Part shown: positions 6,767 through 14,388 of the stretch, in pieces
Layout: each line of letters starts with the position of its first letter
Position numbering within the stretch: position 1 is the stretch's first letter
Source: Acidimicrobiales bacterium
GTDB lineage: Bacteria > Actinomycetota > Acidimicrobiia > Acidimicrobiales > VFJN01
Assembly: GCA_030681555.1 (NCBI GenBank)
Contig: JAUXRW010000025.1
Location: forward strand, 1-37,709
Length of the DNA: 37,709 bases
Reading direction: 5' to 3'
Notes under the pieces: generated by a model
The model's database searches: none
What the model saw: the letters and a program-made list of their open reading frames with translations, nothing else
Told to the model about the DNA's origin: nothing
Program-made: the position numbers and the translations under genes

Positions 6767-9310
6767 GTGACGACAATCCCGGACAAGCCGTCGCTCGACG
6801 GGCTCGAGGCCAAGTGGCGGGCGATCTGGGACCGCGACGGCACCTACCGCTTCGACCGCACGAAGCGCCGCGCCGAGGTGTTCTCGATCGACACGCCGCC
6901 GCCCACCGTCAGCGGCACGCTCCACCCGGGGCACGTGTTCAGCTACACGCACACCGACCTCGTGGCGCGCTACCAGCGGATGCGCGGCAAGGAGGTCTTC
7001 TACCCGATGGGCTGGGACGACAACGGGCTCAACGTCGAGCGCCGCGTCCAGCTCCTGACGGGCACGATCGTCGACCCGACCCTCCCCCACGACCCCTCGT
7101 TCACCCGCCCCGAGCGGGTCGACCCCAAGGCCCGCCCCGTCGCCATCAGCCGACCCAACTTCATCGCGCTGTGCGAGGAGGTCGTCCCCGAGCTCGAGGC
7201 GCAGTACCACGACCTCTGGTCCACCGTCGGCCTCTCGGTCGACTGGGACCACACCTACACGAGCATCGGGGTGAAGGCCGTCCGCACGTCGCAACGCGGC
7301 TTCCTGCGCCTCGTGCAGCGGGACCTCGCCTACCGCAGCGAGTCGCCCACGCTCTGGGACGTCGACATGCGCACCTCGGTCGCCCAGGCCGAGCTGGCCG
7401 ATCGCGAGCTCCCGGGGGCGTACCACAAGCTCGTGTTCACCGGGCCCGACGGCGCGCCCCTGCTGGTCGACACCACCCGCCCCGAGCTCCTGCCGGCGTG
7501 CGTCGCCGTCGTCGCCCACCCCGGCGACGAGCGCTTCCAGCCGCTGTTCGGCCAGCACGCCACCACCCCGCTCTTCGGCGTCTCGGTGCCGATCGTTGCC
7601 CACGAGCTGGCCGACCCCGAGAAGGGCACGGGCGTCGCGATGATCTGCACCTTCGGCGACACCACGGACGTCACCTGGTGGCGGGAGCTGTCCCTCCCCG
7701 TGCGGGCCATCGTGCAGCGCGACGGGCGCCTCCGGTCGCTCACCTGGGGCGAGCCGGGCTGGGAGGCCTCCGATCCCGCCGTCGCGCAGCAGGCCTACGA
7801 CGAGCTGGCCGGCAAGACCGTGAAGCAGGCGCAGGCCCGCATCGTCGAGCTGCTCACCGAGGCCGGCTGCATCGAGGGCGACATCCGGCCGATCACCCAC
7901 GCCGTGAAGTTCTGGGAGAACGGCACGCGCCCGCTCGAGATCGTCACGAGCCAGCAATGGTTCATCCGGTACCCCCCGAAGGACGAGCTCCTCGCCCGGG
8001 GCAAGGAGCTGGCCTGGTGGCCCGACTTCATGAGGGTGCGCTTCGAGAACTGGGTGAACGGCCTGATGGGCGACTGGAACATCACGCGCCAGCGCTTCTT
8101 CGGCGTGCCGTTCCCCGTCTGGTACCCGATCGACGCCGAAGGCGTCACGGACTTCCTGTCGCCGATCCTGGCCGACGAGGCGTCCCTGCCGGTCGACCCG
8201 ACCACCGACGCTCCTCCCGGGTTCGACGCCAGCCAGCGCAACGAGCCGGGAGGCTTCGCCGCCGACCCCGACGTCATGGACACGTGGGCGACCTCGTCCC
8301 TCACCCCGCAGATCGTGTGCGGGTGGGAGGACGACTCCGACCTGTTCGAGCGCACGTTCCCGATGGACCTGCGGCCGCAGGCCCACGAGATCATCCGCAC
8401 CTGGCTCTTCTCGACCGTGGTCCGCAGCCACTACGAGCACGGCACGCTCCCCTGGACCAACGCCGCCATCTCCGGGTTCATCGTCGACCCCGACCGCAAG
8501 AAGCTCTCGAAGTCGGCCGGCAACATGCCCGACGACCCGGTGACGCTGCTGGAGCGGCACGGCGCCGATGCCGTCCGGTACTGGTCCGCCAACGGGCGCC
8601 CCGGTATGGACATGGCCTTCGACGAGGGCCAGATGAAGATCGGGCGGCGCCTGTCCATAAAGCTGCTGAACGCATCGAAGTTCGCGCTCGGCTTCGGCAC
8701 CGGGAGCGGCGAGGTCACGGCCCCGATCGACCAGGCGATGGTCGTGCGCCTGGCCGACCTCGTCGACGAGGCCACCACCGCCTTCGATCGCTACGACTAC
8801 GCCCGCGCCCTCGAACGGACCGAGGCGCACTTCTGGTCGTTCTGCGACGACTACCTCGAGCTCGTGAAGAACCGGGCCTACGCCGAGGGGCCCGGGCCCG
8901 ACTCGGCGAAGGCGGCCCTGGCCGTGGCGCTCGAGGCGCTGCTCGGCCTGTTCGCGCCGTTCCTGCCCTACGTCACCGAAGAGGTGTGGTCCTGGTGGAA
9001 GGACGGCAGCATCCACCGCTCGCCGTGGCCCGAGGCAGCCACGCTGCGCGCCGCCGCCGGCTCCGGTGACCCGGCGGTGTTGGCCGCTGCCACCGACGTG
9101 CTCACCGAGGTCCGTCGGGCCAAGTCCGAGGCCAAGCAGTCGATGCGGGCCCAGGTCGCGAAGGTGGTCGTCACCGACACGGCCGGCCGGCTCGCCGCGC
9201 TGGCCCAGGCGCTCGACGACGTGCGGGCGGCCGGCGTGATCGCCGACCTCACGACGGTCGAGGGCGACGCCTTCGCAGTCGAGGTCGTGCTGCCCGTCCC
9301 GGGGGGCTAG
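6767..9310 (+). CDS. valS: Valine--tRNA ligase
   Basis: An 847-residue class I synthetase for tRNA-Val. The N-terminus has PPPTVSGTLHPGH (HIGH-equivalent HPGH, residues 53-56). The editing (CP1) domain follows (LLVDTTRPELLPACVAVVAHP, KGTGVAMICTFGD), then NWNITRQR-like GDWNITRQRFFGVPFP, DVMDTWATSSLTPQ, and KKLSKSAGN near residue 580. An anticodon-binding helical domain closes the protein; no long C-terminal coiled-coil arm is evident, so it is shorter than many bacterial ValRS. The GTG start is chosen because homology begins there and a TANNNT element sits 7 bases upstream. Its stop overlaps the stop of the convergent MscS gene within CTAG. Confidence 0.96.
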   Translation: MTTIPDKPSLDGLEAKWRAIWDRDGTYRFDRTKRRAEVFSIDTPPPTVSGTLHPGHVFSYTHTDLVARYQRMRGKEVFYPMGWDDNGLNVERRVQLLTGTIVDPTLPHDPSFTRPERVDPKARPVAISRPNFIALCEEVVPELEAQYHDLWSTVGLSVDWDHTYTSIGVKAVRTSQRGFLRLVQRDLAYRSESPTLWDVDMRTSVAQAELADRELPGAYHKLVFTGPDGAPLLVDTTRPELLPACVAVVAHPGDERFQPLFGQHATTPLFGVSVPIVAHELADPEKGTGVAMICTFGDTTDVTWWRELSLPVRAIVQRDGRLRSLTWGEPGWEASDPAVAQQAYDELAGKTVKQAQARIVELLTEAGCIEGDIRPITHAVKFWENGTRPLEIVTSQQWFIRYPPKDELLARGKELAWWPDFMRVRFENWVNGLMGDWNITRQRFFGVPFPVWYPIDAEGVTDFLSPILADEASLPVDPTTDAPPGFDASQRNEPGGFAADPDVMDTWATSSLTPQIVCGWEDDSDLFERTFPMDLRPQAHEIIRTWLFSTVVRSHYEHGTLPWTNAAISGFIVDPDRKKLSKSAGNMPDDPVTLLERHGADAVRYWSANGRPGMDMAFDEGQMKIGRRLSIKLLNASKFALGFGTGSGEVTAPIDQAMVVRLADLVDEATTAFDRYDYARALERTEAHFWSFCDDYLELVKNRAYAEGPGPDSAKAALAVALEALLGLFAPFLPYVTEEVWSWWKDGSIHRSPWPEAATLRAAAGSGDPAVLAAATDVLTEVRRAKSEAKQSMRAQVAKVVVTDTAGRLAALAQALDDVRAAGVIADLTTVEGDAFAVEVVLPVPGG

Positions 9311-10380
9311 CTCCTCGAGCGAGGGGCGCGCTTCCGCGCGGCGGCCTTGCGCGCGGGGATGGCCTTCTTGGCCGGCGTCGAGGCATCCGTGCTGAGCACC
9401 AGGTTCCGCTGCGTATGGGGCATGTCGATCCCGGCCTCGTCGAGGGCGGCCTTGATGCGGGCGCGCAGGGCGCGCATCACGGTGAACTGCCTCGACGGCT
9501 GCGTCTTCACGACCAGCCGGATGGTGACGCCGTCGGGACCGAGGTCCTCGACGCCCCACACCTCCGGCTCCTCCAGGATCTGCCCGGCCCACGTGCGGTC
9601 CTGCCACACCTCGTCGGCGACCCGCTTGATCACCCGCTCGGCCTCGGGGATGTTCGACCCGTAGGTGACGGCCACGTCGAGCAGCGCGCGCGCCCATTGC
9701 TGGCTCATGTTGCCGACCCGGAGGATCTGCCCGTTCGGCACGTGCCAGACGGTGCCGCTGACGTCGCGGAGCCGGGTGGTGCGGAGCGACACCGCCTCGA
9801 CGGTGCCGGTCGCCTCGCCGGCGTCGATGATGTCCCCGACGCCGTACTGGTCCTCCACCAGGATGAAGATGCCGGCGAGGAAGTCCTTCACGAGGCTCTG
9901 CGCGCCGAAGCCGAGGGCCACGCCGGCCAGGCCGGCACCGGCGATGAGCGGACCGAGGTTGATCCCCAGCTCGCCGAGGATCGTCATCCCGGCGATGACC
10001 CAGATGACGAAAGACGCCACCGAGCGCAGCACCAGCCCGAGCGTCTCGGCCCGGGCGGCGGAGCGGATCGACACCGCGCCGGTGTCGAGGACTGCGGGTG
10101 GCAGGACGTTGGCCACCCGCGTGTCGCGGAGCGTGTGCCGGAGTCGCCGGGCCGGCGGTCGGCCGTCGGCCATCGCGCCGACGAACCGACCGATCGCACG
10201 GTGCGACAGCGTGCTGAGGACCAGCGCCACCACCACGATGAGCAGGATGGTGAGCGGGCGGGCGAAGACGACGTCGGCCAGCTCCGCCCACCTGGCGCTG
10301 TCGGTGCGCTCGAGCACCTGTCGGCAGATGAACGACGGGTCGGCGCCGCAAGCCGCTTCGATGTCGACCTGGGCCAGCAC
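9307..10380 (-). CDS. MscS-family mechanosensitive channel
   Basis: A 357-residue membrane protein that opens under membrane tension to release osmolytes. Hydrophobic segments lie near residues 40-60 (LTILLIVVVALVLSTL), 115-135 (SVASFVIWVIAGMTIL) and 142-165. The last is the Gly/Ala-rich pore helix (PLIAGAGLAGVALGFGAQSLVKDFLAGIF), the hallmark of MscS. The beta domain follows (VGDIIDAGEATGTVEAVSLRTTRLRDVSGTVWHVPNG) and then the cytoplasmic alpha-beta domain. The tail is a Lys/Arg/Ala-rich stretch of about 30 residues. The GTG start has a TAGGTT element 8 bases upstream and no ribosome-binding site, suggesting leaderless expression. It diverges from the APC permease. Confidence 0.93.
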   Translation of the reverse strand: MLAQVDIEAACGADPSFICRQVLERTDSARWAELADVVFARPLTILLIVVVALVLSTLSHRAIGRFVGAMADGRPPARRLRHTLRDTRVANVLPPAVLDTGAVSIRSAARAETLGLVLRSVASFVIWVIAGMTILGELGINLGPLIAGAGLAGVALGFGAQSLVKDFLAGIFILVEDQYGVGDIIDAGEATGTVEAVSLRTTRLRDVSGTVWHVPNGQILRVGNMSQQWARALLDVAVTYGSNIPEAERVIKRVADEVWQDRTWAGQILEEPEVWGVEDLGPDGVTIRLVVKTQPSRQFTVMRALRARIKAALDEAGIDMPHTQRNLVLSTDASTPAKKAIPARKAAARKRAPRSRS

Positions 10381-10388
10381 GGAGGCCC

Positions 10389-10394
10389 AACCTA
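10389..10394 (-). promoter_or_regulatory. Probable -10 element of MscS gene (leaderless)
   Basis: Reading leftward, TAGGTT ends 8 bases before the GTG at 10380. The whole divergent gap to the permease gene is about 80 bases, leaving room only for short or absent leaders. Confidence 0.4.
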
Positions 10395-10447
10395 TCGGCC
10401 CGTCCGCGGCGGTTGCGCATGGCTGTCAGGACGGAGGAGGGGACGCG

Positions 10448-10453
10448 TAGGCT
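10448..10453 (+). promoter_or_regulatory. Probable -10 element of APC permease gene (leaderless)
   Basis: TAGGCT (TANNNT) lies 8 bases before the ATG at 10462, or 5 bases before the adjoining in-frame GTG at 10459. No Shine-Dalgarno sequence is present between them. Confidence 0.4.
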
Positions 10454-10461
10454 CGCCCGTG

Positions 10462-12837
10462 ATGGCCATCCAGGTCGAACCCCCCGGCGACCGGCCCACG
10501 GCACCTCGGTCGATCCCGGGCGCGCCGGACGTGCCACTCCCGCCCGACGGCGCCGGCTACCGCATGAAGCGCAAGCTCCTCGGGCAGCCGCTGCACAGCG
10601 ACGAGCTCGACCACCAGCGGCTGGGCAAGCCCACCGCGCTCGCCGTCTTCGCCTCGGACAACCTCTCGTCGAGCGCCTACGCCACCGAGGAGATCCTGCA
10701 CGTCCTCGTCCCGGCCGTGGGGCTGCTGGCCTTCTCGCTGGTGATGCCCATCACCGCCGCCCTCCTGGTGATGTTGGCGCTCCTGATCCTCTCCTACCGG
10801 GAGACGATCAAGGCCTACCCGTCGGCCGGCGGGGCCTACCTCGTCACCCGGGACAACTTCGGGATCGTGCCGGCGCAGGTGGCCGGGGCGTCGCTGCTCG
10901 TCGGCTACATCCTCACCGTCGCCGTGTCGGTGTCGGCCGGCACCGCCGCGCTCATCTCGTCGTTCGACGCGCTCAGCCCCTACCGGGTGCCCATCTCCCT
11001 CGTCTTCATCGCCATCGTCATGTACGGCAACCTCCGCGGGGTGAAGGAGAGCGGAAAGGTCTTCGCCGTCCCGACCTACTTCTTCATGCTCAACATGGGC
11101 TTGCTACTCGGCTACGGGCTCGTGAAGTTCATCGCCGGCGACCTCGCCACCATCACCTCCCACGCCGAGGGCACGGTGCACATCGGGAGCGCGTCAGCCG
11201 ACGCCGGCCTGTTCTTCGGTGCCTCCGCGTTCCTTCTGGCCAAGGCCTTCGCCTCCGGGGGCGCCGCGGTCACCGGGGTCGAGGCCATCTCCAACGGCGT
11301 GCCGGCCTTCAAGGAACCGGCATGGAAGCACGCTCGCGAGACGCTGGTCGTCATGGGGGCCGGACTAGCCGTCATGTTCCTCGGGCTGTCCCTGCTCGCC
11401 AGCAAGGTGAAGGTCATTCCCTTCGAGGACGGCACCCCGACCGTGCTCGCCCAGATCGGCGAGTACGTGTACGGGAGCGGATCCCTGGGGAACGTCCTCA
11501 GCTACTCGTTGCAAGGCGCGACGATGCTCATCCTCGTCCTGGCCGCCAACACGGGGTTCGCCGACTTCCCCCGGCTGGCCAGCTTCCAGGCGGGCGACAG
11601 CTTCCTGCCCCGCCAGCTCACCCGCCGCGGCCATCGGCTGGTGTTCTCGAACGGCATCATCGCCCTCGCCGGCACCGCCGGCATCCTCGTCGTCGCCACC
11701 GGCGCAGAGGTCACCCGGCTGATCCCGCTGTACGCCATCGGCGTCTTCGTCGGGTTCACGCTGTCGCAGGCGGGCATGACCAAGCACCACCTGCGCCTCA
11801 AGGAGCCCGGCTGGCGCAAGAGCTTCCTCATCAACGGCATCGGCGCCCTCATCTCCGCCGCTGTCGTGCTCATCGTCGCCAGCACGAAGTTCGGCGACGG
11901 CGCGTGGGTGATGGTCGCCGCCATGCCGCTGTTCGTGCTCGTGCTCCTGCGGTTGAACCGGCAGTACAACCGCGAGGCGGTGCTGCTGGAGCACGACGTG
12001 CCCGCTGCCGCCACCGCGCCGATCCTCCGCCGCCACGTCGTCCTCGTGTTCGTCGACCGGCTCGACATGGCCTCGGCCCGGGCGATCCAGTACGCCCGCA
12101 CGCTGACGCCCGACGAGCTCCGCGTCGTGCACTTCGCCGTCGACGAGCAGCGGTCGCACGAGCTGGCCGAGGAGTGGTCGCGCACCGGCCTCCAGCGCAT
12201 CCCCCTCGAGATCGTGGACTGCCCCGACCGTCGGCTGACCCGCGCCGCCGTCGAGGCCGTGGCCCATGTGCTGGCCGACGGCGAGACCGAGGTCAGCGTC
12301 CTCCTGCCCGACCGCAAGTACAAGGGCCTGTGGCACCGGATCCTGCACGACAAGACGGCCGACGCCATCCTGCAGGAGGTGTCCCGGCTCCCCCACTGCA
12401 ACGTCACCTCCGTGCCGTTCCACCTCGACTCCCTGAACGAGCAAGTCCCTCTCTCGGCGCTGGTCACCAGCCGCCACGGGAACGGCGCCGGCTCCGCGTC
12501 CGACGGCATCCCGCTCCCGCTCACCCTCCGCGACGACCACCACCTCCCGGCGCCGCTGATAGCGGGCCTCTCGCCGATTTGCGACGCCCGGTGGCGACAG
12601 CGCGTGAAGATCGCCGGCCGCGTGAAGTCGATGCGCGTCGGGGCGCTGCGGGACGCCCCCACCCTCGAGCTCGTGCTGGCCGATGACACCGGCGGCGTCT
12701 CGGTCGTGTTCCTCGGCCGCCGATCGGTGGCCGGGATCGACGTCGGCACCCGGATGGTCGTGGAGGGCACCGTCGGCGTGCACCGCGCCCGCCTGGCCCT
12801 GTTGAACCCCAGCTACCAGCTGCTTCCCGCGCACTGA
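10462..12837 (+). CDS. APC-family permease with C-terminal OB-fold domain
   Basis: A 791-residue protein in three parts. Residues about 50-490 are an amino-acid/polyamine/organocation permease with some 12 hydrophobic segments (SYRETIKAYPSAGGAYLVTRDNFG is the family's early signature). Residues about 510-680 form a soluble alpha-beta region (HVVLVFVDRLDMASARAIQYARTL; VSVLLPDRKYKGLWHRILHDKTADAI), universal-stress-like in layout. Residues about 705-791 form an OB-fold (RVKIAGRVKSMRVG ... TLELVLADDTGGVSVVFLGRR ... GTRMVVEGTVG). Mycobacterium tuberculosis encodes the permease (Rv2690c), TrkA-like potassium proteins and an OB-fold protein (Rv2694c) as neighbours, so this looks like a fusion of two linked genes. 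The substrate is unknown; potassium or amino acid transport is an inference. Confidence 0.88.
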   Translation: MAIQVEPPGDRPTAPRSIPGAPDVPLPPDGAGYRMKRKLLGQPLHSDELDHQRLGKPTALAVFASDNLSSSAYATEEILHVLVPAVGLLAFSLVMPITAALLVMLALLILSYRETIKAYPSAGGAYLVTRDNFGIVPAQVAGASLLVGYILTVAVSVSAGTAALISSFDALSPYRVPISLVFIAIVMYGNLRGVKESGKVFAVPTYFFMLNMGLLLGYGLVKFIAGDLATITSHAEGTVHIGSASADAGLFFGASAFLLAKAFASGGAAVTGVEAISNGVPAFKEPAWKHARETLVVMGAGLAVMFLGLSLLASKVKVIPFEDGTPTVLAQIGEYVYGSGSLGNVLSYSLQGATMLILVLAANTGFADFPRLASFQAGDSFLPRQLTRRGHRLVFSNGIIALAGTAGILVVATGAEVTRLIPLYAIGVFVGFTLSQAGMTKHHLRLKEPGWRKSFLINGIGALISAAVVLIVASTKFGDGAWVMVAAMPLFVLVLLRLNRQYNREAVLLEHDVPAAATAPILRRHVVLVFVDRLDMASARAIQYARTLTPDELRVVHFAVDEQRSHELAEEWSRTGLQRIPLEIVDCPDRRLTRAAVEAVAHVLADGETEVSVLLPDRKYKGLWHRILHDKTADAILQEVSRLPHCNVTSVPFHLDSLNEQVPLSALVTSRHGNGAGSASDGIPLPLTLRDDHHLPAPLIAGLSPICDARWRQRVKIAGRVKSMRVGALRDAPTLELVLADDTGGVSVVFLGRRSVAGIDVGTRMVVEGTVGVHRARLALLNPSYQLLPAH

Positions 12838-12841
12838 GGGG

Positions 12842-13810
12842 CTAGACGCGCCTCGCGTCCTCCACCAGGTTGATCTGGTAGAGCACCTCGTCCAGCTTGT
12901 CCCCGGCCTCGATCGCGCCGTAGCGCTGCGGGTTGTCCGGCGTGCAGCACGAGGCCAGGGGGCTGAGGATCGTCCACGGGGTGGGGTGGCAGAACTGCAC
13001 GACGCTGTAGCGCTCGCCCTCCTGCTCGGGCGGTGCCACGACCCGGTGGATCCCGGTGGGGATCACGCCGTTCGACAGCTGCTCCAGCATCATCCCGGTG
13101 TTGATGATCACCTTGCCGGCCGGCGCAACGGCGTCGATCCAACCGTCGGAGGTCTTCACCTGGAGCCCCGGGCCCGTCGCCCGCGGGAGCGCGGTGATGA
13201 GGTTGATGTCGCCGTGCTCGCCCGCCCACACGTGCTCCTGGCCGGGCGCCTCGGTCATCGCCGGGTAGCGCAGGGCTCGCGTGAGGGCGGACCCGTCGCG
13301 CAGCATCCCCTCGAAGAGCTCCTCGTGGGCGCCGAGCCCCACGGCGATGATCCGGAGGAACCGCCGCTGCAGGTCGAAGATCCGGCGGTGGAAGAGCATC
13401 AGCACCGAGGTGATCCCGGGCACGGCCGCCTCGGGGAGCACCTGATCCATGTAGCGGTGCGGGTACTTCCGGCGGAGGGGGTGGCCGACCGGCGGCTCGT
13501 CGCTCCAGTTGAGCATCTCCTTCCAGTCGGGCACGTCGGCCGAGGCCGCCGTCTCGACGAGGAGGCCCGTGTAGCCCGTCTGGCCGTGCGAACCGGGCGC
13601 CACGAACCGGGCCTTCGTCTCCTGGTCGAGGGAGAAGAACTCGGCGAGCTTGGCGTAGGCCTCGTCGATGACCTCCTCGGGGAGGTCGTGGCTCGTGTAC
13701 ACGAAGCCGGTCGCCAGGCTGCGCCGCACGCCGTCCACCACGGCGGCGCGGGCCGCGGCGTCTCCCCGCTCGAAGCGCAGGAGGTCGACCTCGAGGATCT
13801 CGGCCGTCAC
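12842..13810 (-). CDS. 2-oxoglutarate/Fe(II)-type dioxygenase, isopenicillin-N-synthase family
   Basis: A 322-residue non-haem iron oxygenase. The iron triad is visible: His199 and Asp201 in GEHGDINLIT and His255 in GIHRVVAP, with the expected downstream Arg in ERYSVVQF that would bind the 2-oxoglutarate carboxylate. The N-terminus (VDLLRFERGDAAARAAVVDGVRRSLATGFVYTSHDLP) is the DIOX_N region. The GTG start overlaps the stop of the MarR gene (GTGA), so the regulator and enzyme are translated together. The substrate cannot be told from sequence; relatives act on peptides, plant hormones and small molecules. Confidence 0.88.
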   Translation of the reverse strand: MTAEILEVDLLRFERGDAAARAAVVDGVRRSLATGFVYTSHDLPEEVIDEAYAKLAEFFSLDQETKARFVAPGSHGQTGYTGLLVETAASADVPDWKEMLNWSDEPPVGHPLRRKYPHRYMDQVLPEAAVPGITSVLMLFHRRIFDLQRRFLRIIAVGLGAHEELFEGMLRDGSALTRALRYPAMTEAPGQEHVWAGEHGDINLITALPRATGPGLQVKTSDGWIDAVAPAGKVIINTGMMLEQLSNGVIPTGIHRVVAPPEQEGERYSVVQFCHPTPWTILSPLASCCTPDNPQRYGAIEAGDKLDEVLYQINLVEDARRV

Positions 13811-14313
13811 TCGAAGTCTCCCGAGGCCTGGCGCATGCGGGTGAGCAGGTCGGTGAGCTGCTCCACCTCGTCGGGGCCGAGCCCGGCGATGCCGAGGTCC
13901 ACGTCGACGACGGCCGCGGTGGCCCGACCCACCAGCTCGCGCCCGGACCGGGTGATCTCGCAGAGGGTGGTGCGCCGGTCGGTGGGATGGTCCCGCCGGG
14001 CGACGTGGCCCTGCGCCTCGAGCCGGTCGACGATGTTGGTGACGCTCGTCGGGTGGATCATCAGGCGTTCGCCCATCTTGCCGAGTGGGAGCATCCCGGC
14101 CTTCGAGAAGTTCAGGAGGACGAGCGCCTCGTAGCGGGCGAACGTCAGCTCGAAGGGCTTGAGGGCGTCGTCCACCTTCGCCAGCACGATCTGCTGCGCT
14201 CGCATGATCGACGTGGCCGCCGCCATCGCGCCGCCTCCACCCCACCGCTCGTCCCAGTGACGGCGGGCCTCGGCGATCGGGTCGAAGGGCAGGAGGCGGG
14301 GGGGCGAAGGCAC
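13807..14313 (-). CDS. MarR-family transcriptional regulator
   Basis: A 168-residue winged-helix regulator. FELTFARYEALVLLNFSKAGMLPLGKMGERLMIHPTSVTNIVDRLEAQGHVARRDHPTDRRTTLCEITRSG covers the recognition helix and the DxR wing typical of MarR. It dimerises and usually releases DNA on binding a phenolic or CoA-type ligand. The GTG at 14313 has TAGCCT 7 bases upstream and no ribosome-binding site, so it is taken as leaderless. It is coupled to the downstream dioxygenase and diverges from icmF across 75 bases, so either could be its target. Confidence 0.9.
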   Translation of the reverse strand: MPSPPRLLPFDPIAEARRHWDERWGGGGAMAAATSIMRAQQIVLAKVDDALKPFELTFARYEALVLLNFSKAGMLPLGKMGERLMIHPTSVTNIVDRLEAQGHVARRDHPTDRRTTLCEITRSGRELVGRATAAVVDVDLGIAGLGPDEVEQLTDLLTRMRQASGDFE

Positions 14314-14320
14314 CGGTTGG

Positions 14321-14326
14321 AGGCTA
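14321..14326 (-). promoter_or_regulatory. -10 element of a leaderless marR-type transcript
   Basis: Reading leftward, TAGCCT (TANNNT) ends 7 bases before the GTG at 14313. About 50 bases away the icmF -10 element faces the other way, so the two promoters are back to back. Confidence 0.5.
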
Positions 14327-14376
14327 CCGATCCCGGGGGCCCCGACGGAGGGTGGACGTGCGAAGGTTGGAAGTCC

Positions 14377-14382
14377 TAGCAT
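14377..14382 (+). promoter_or_regulatory. -10 element of a leaderless icmF transcript
   Basis: TAGCAT (TANNNT) is followed by 6 bases and then the ATG of icmF, with no Shine-Dalgarno sequence. Transcription would start at or within a base of the start codon. Confidence 0.55.
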
Positions 14383-14388
14383 CTACCC

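Noticed and set aside
6512-10537. A leftward open frame of more than 1300 codons across valS and the permease start
   Set aside because: It is antisense to well-supported genes, its residues are low-complexity Arg/Gly/Pro/Val, and long chance frames are normal at this GC content.
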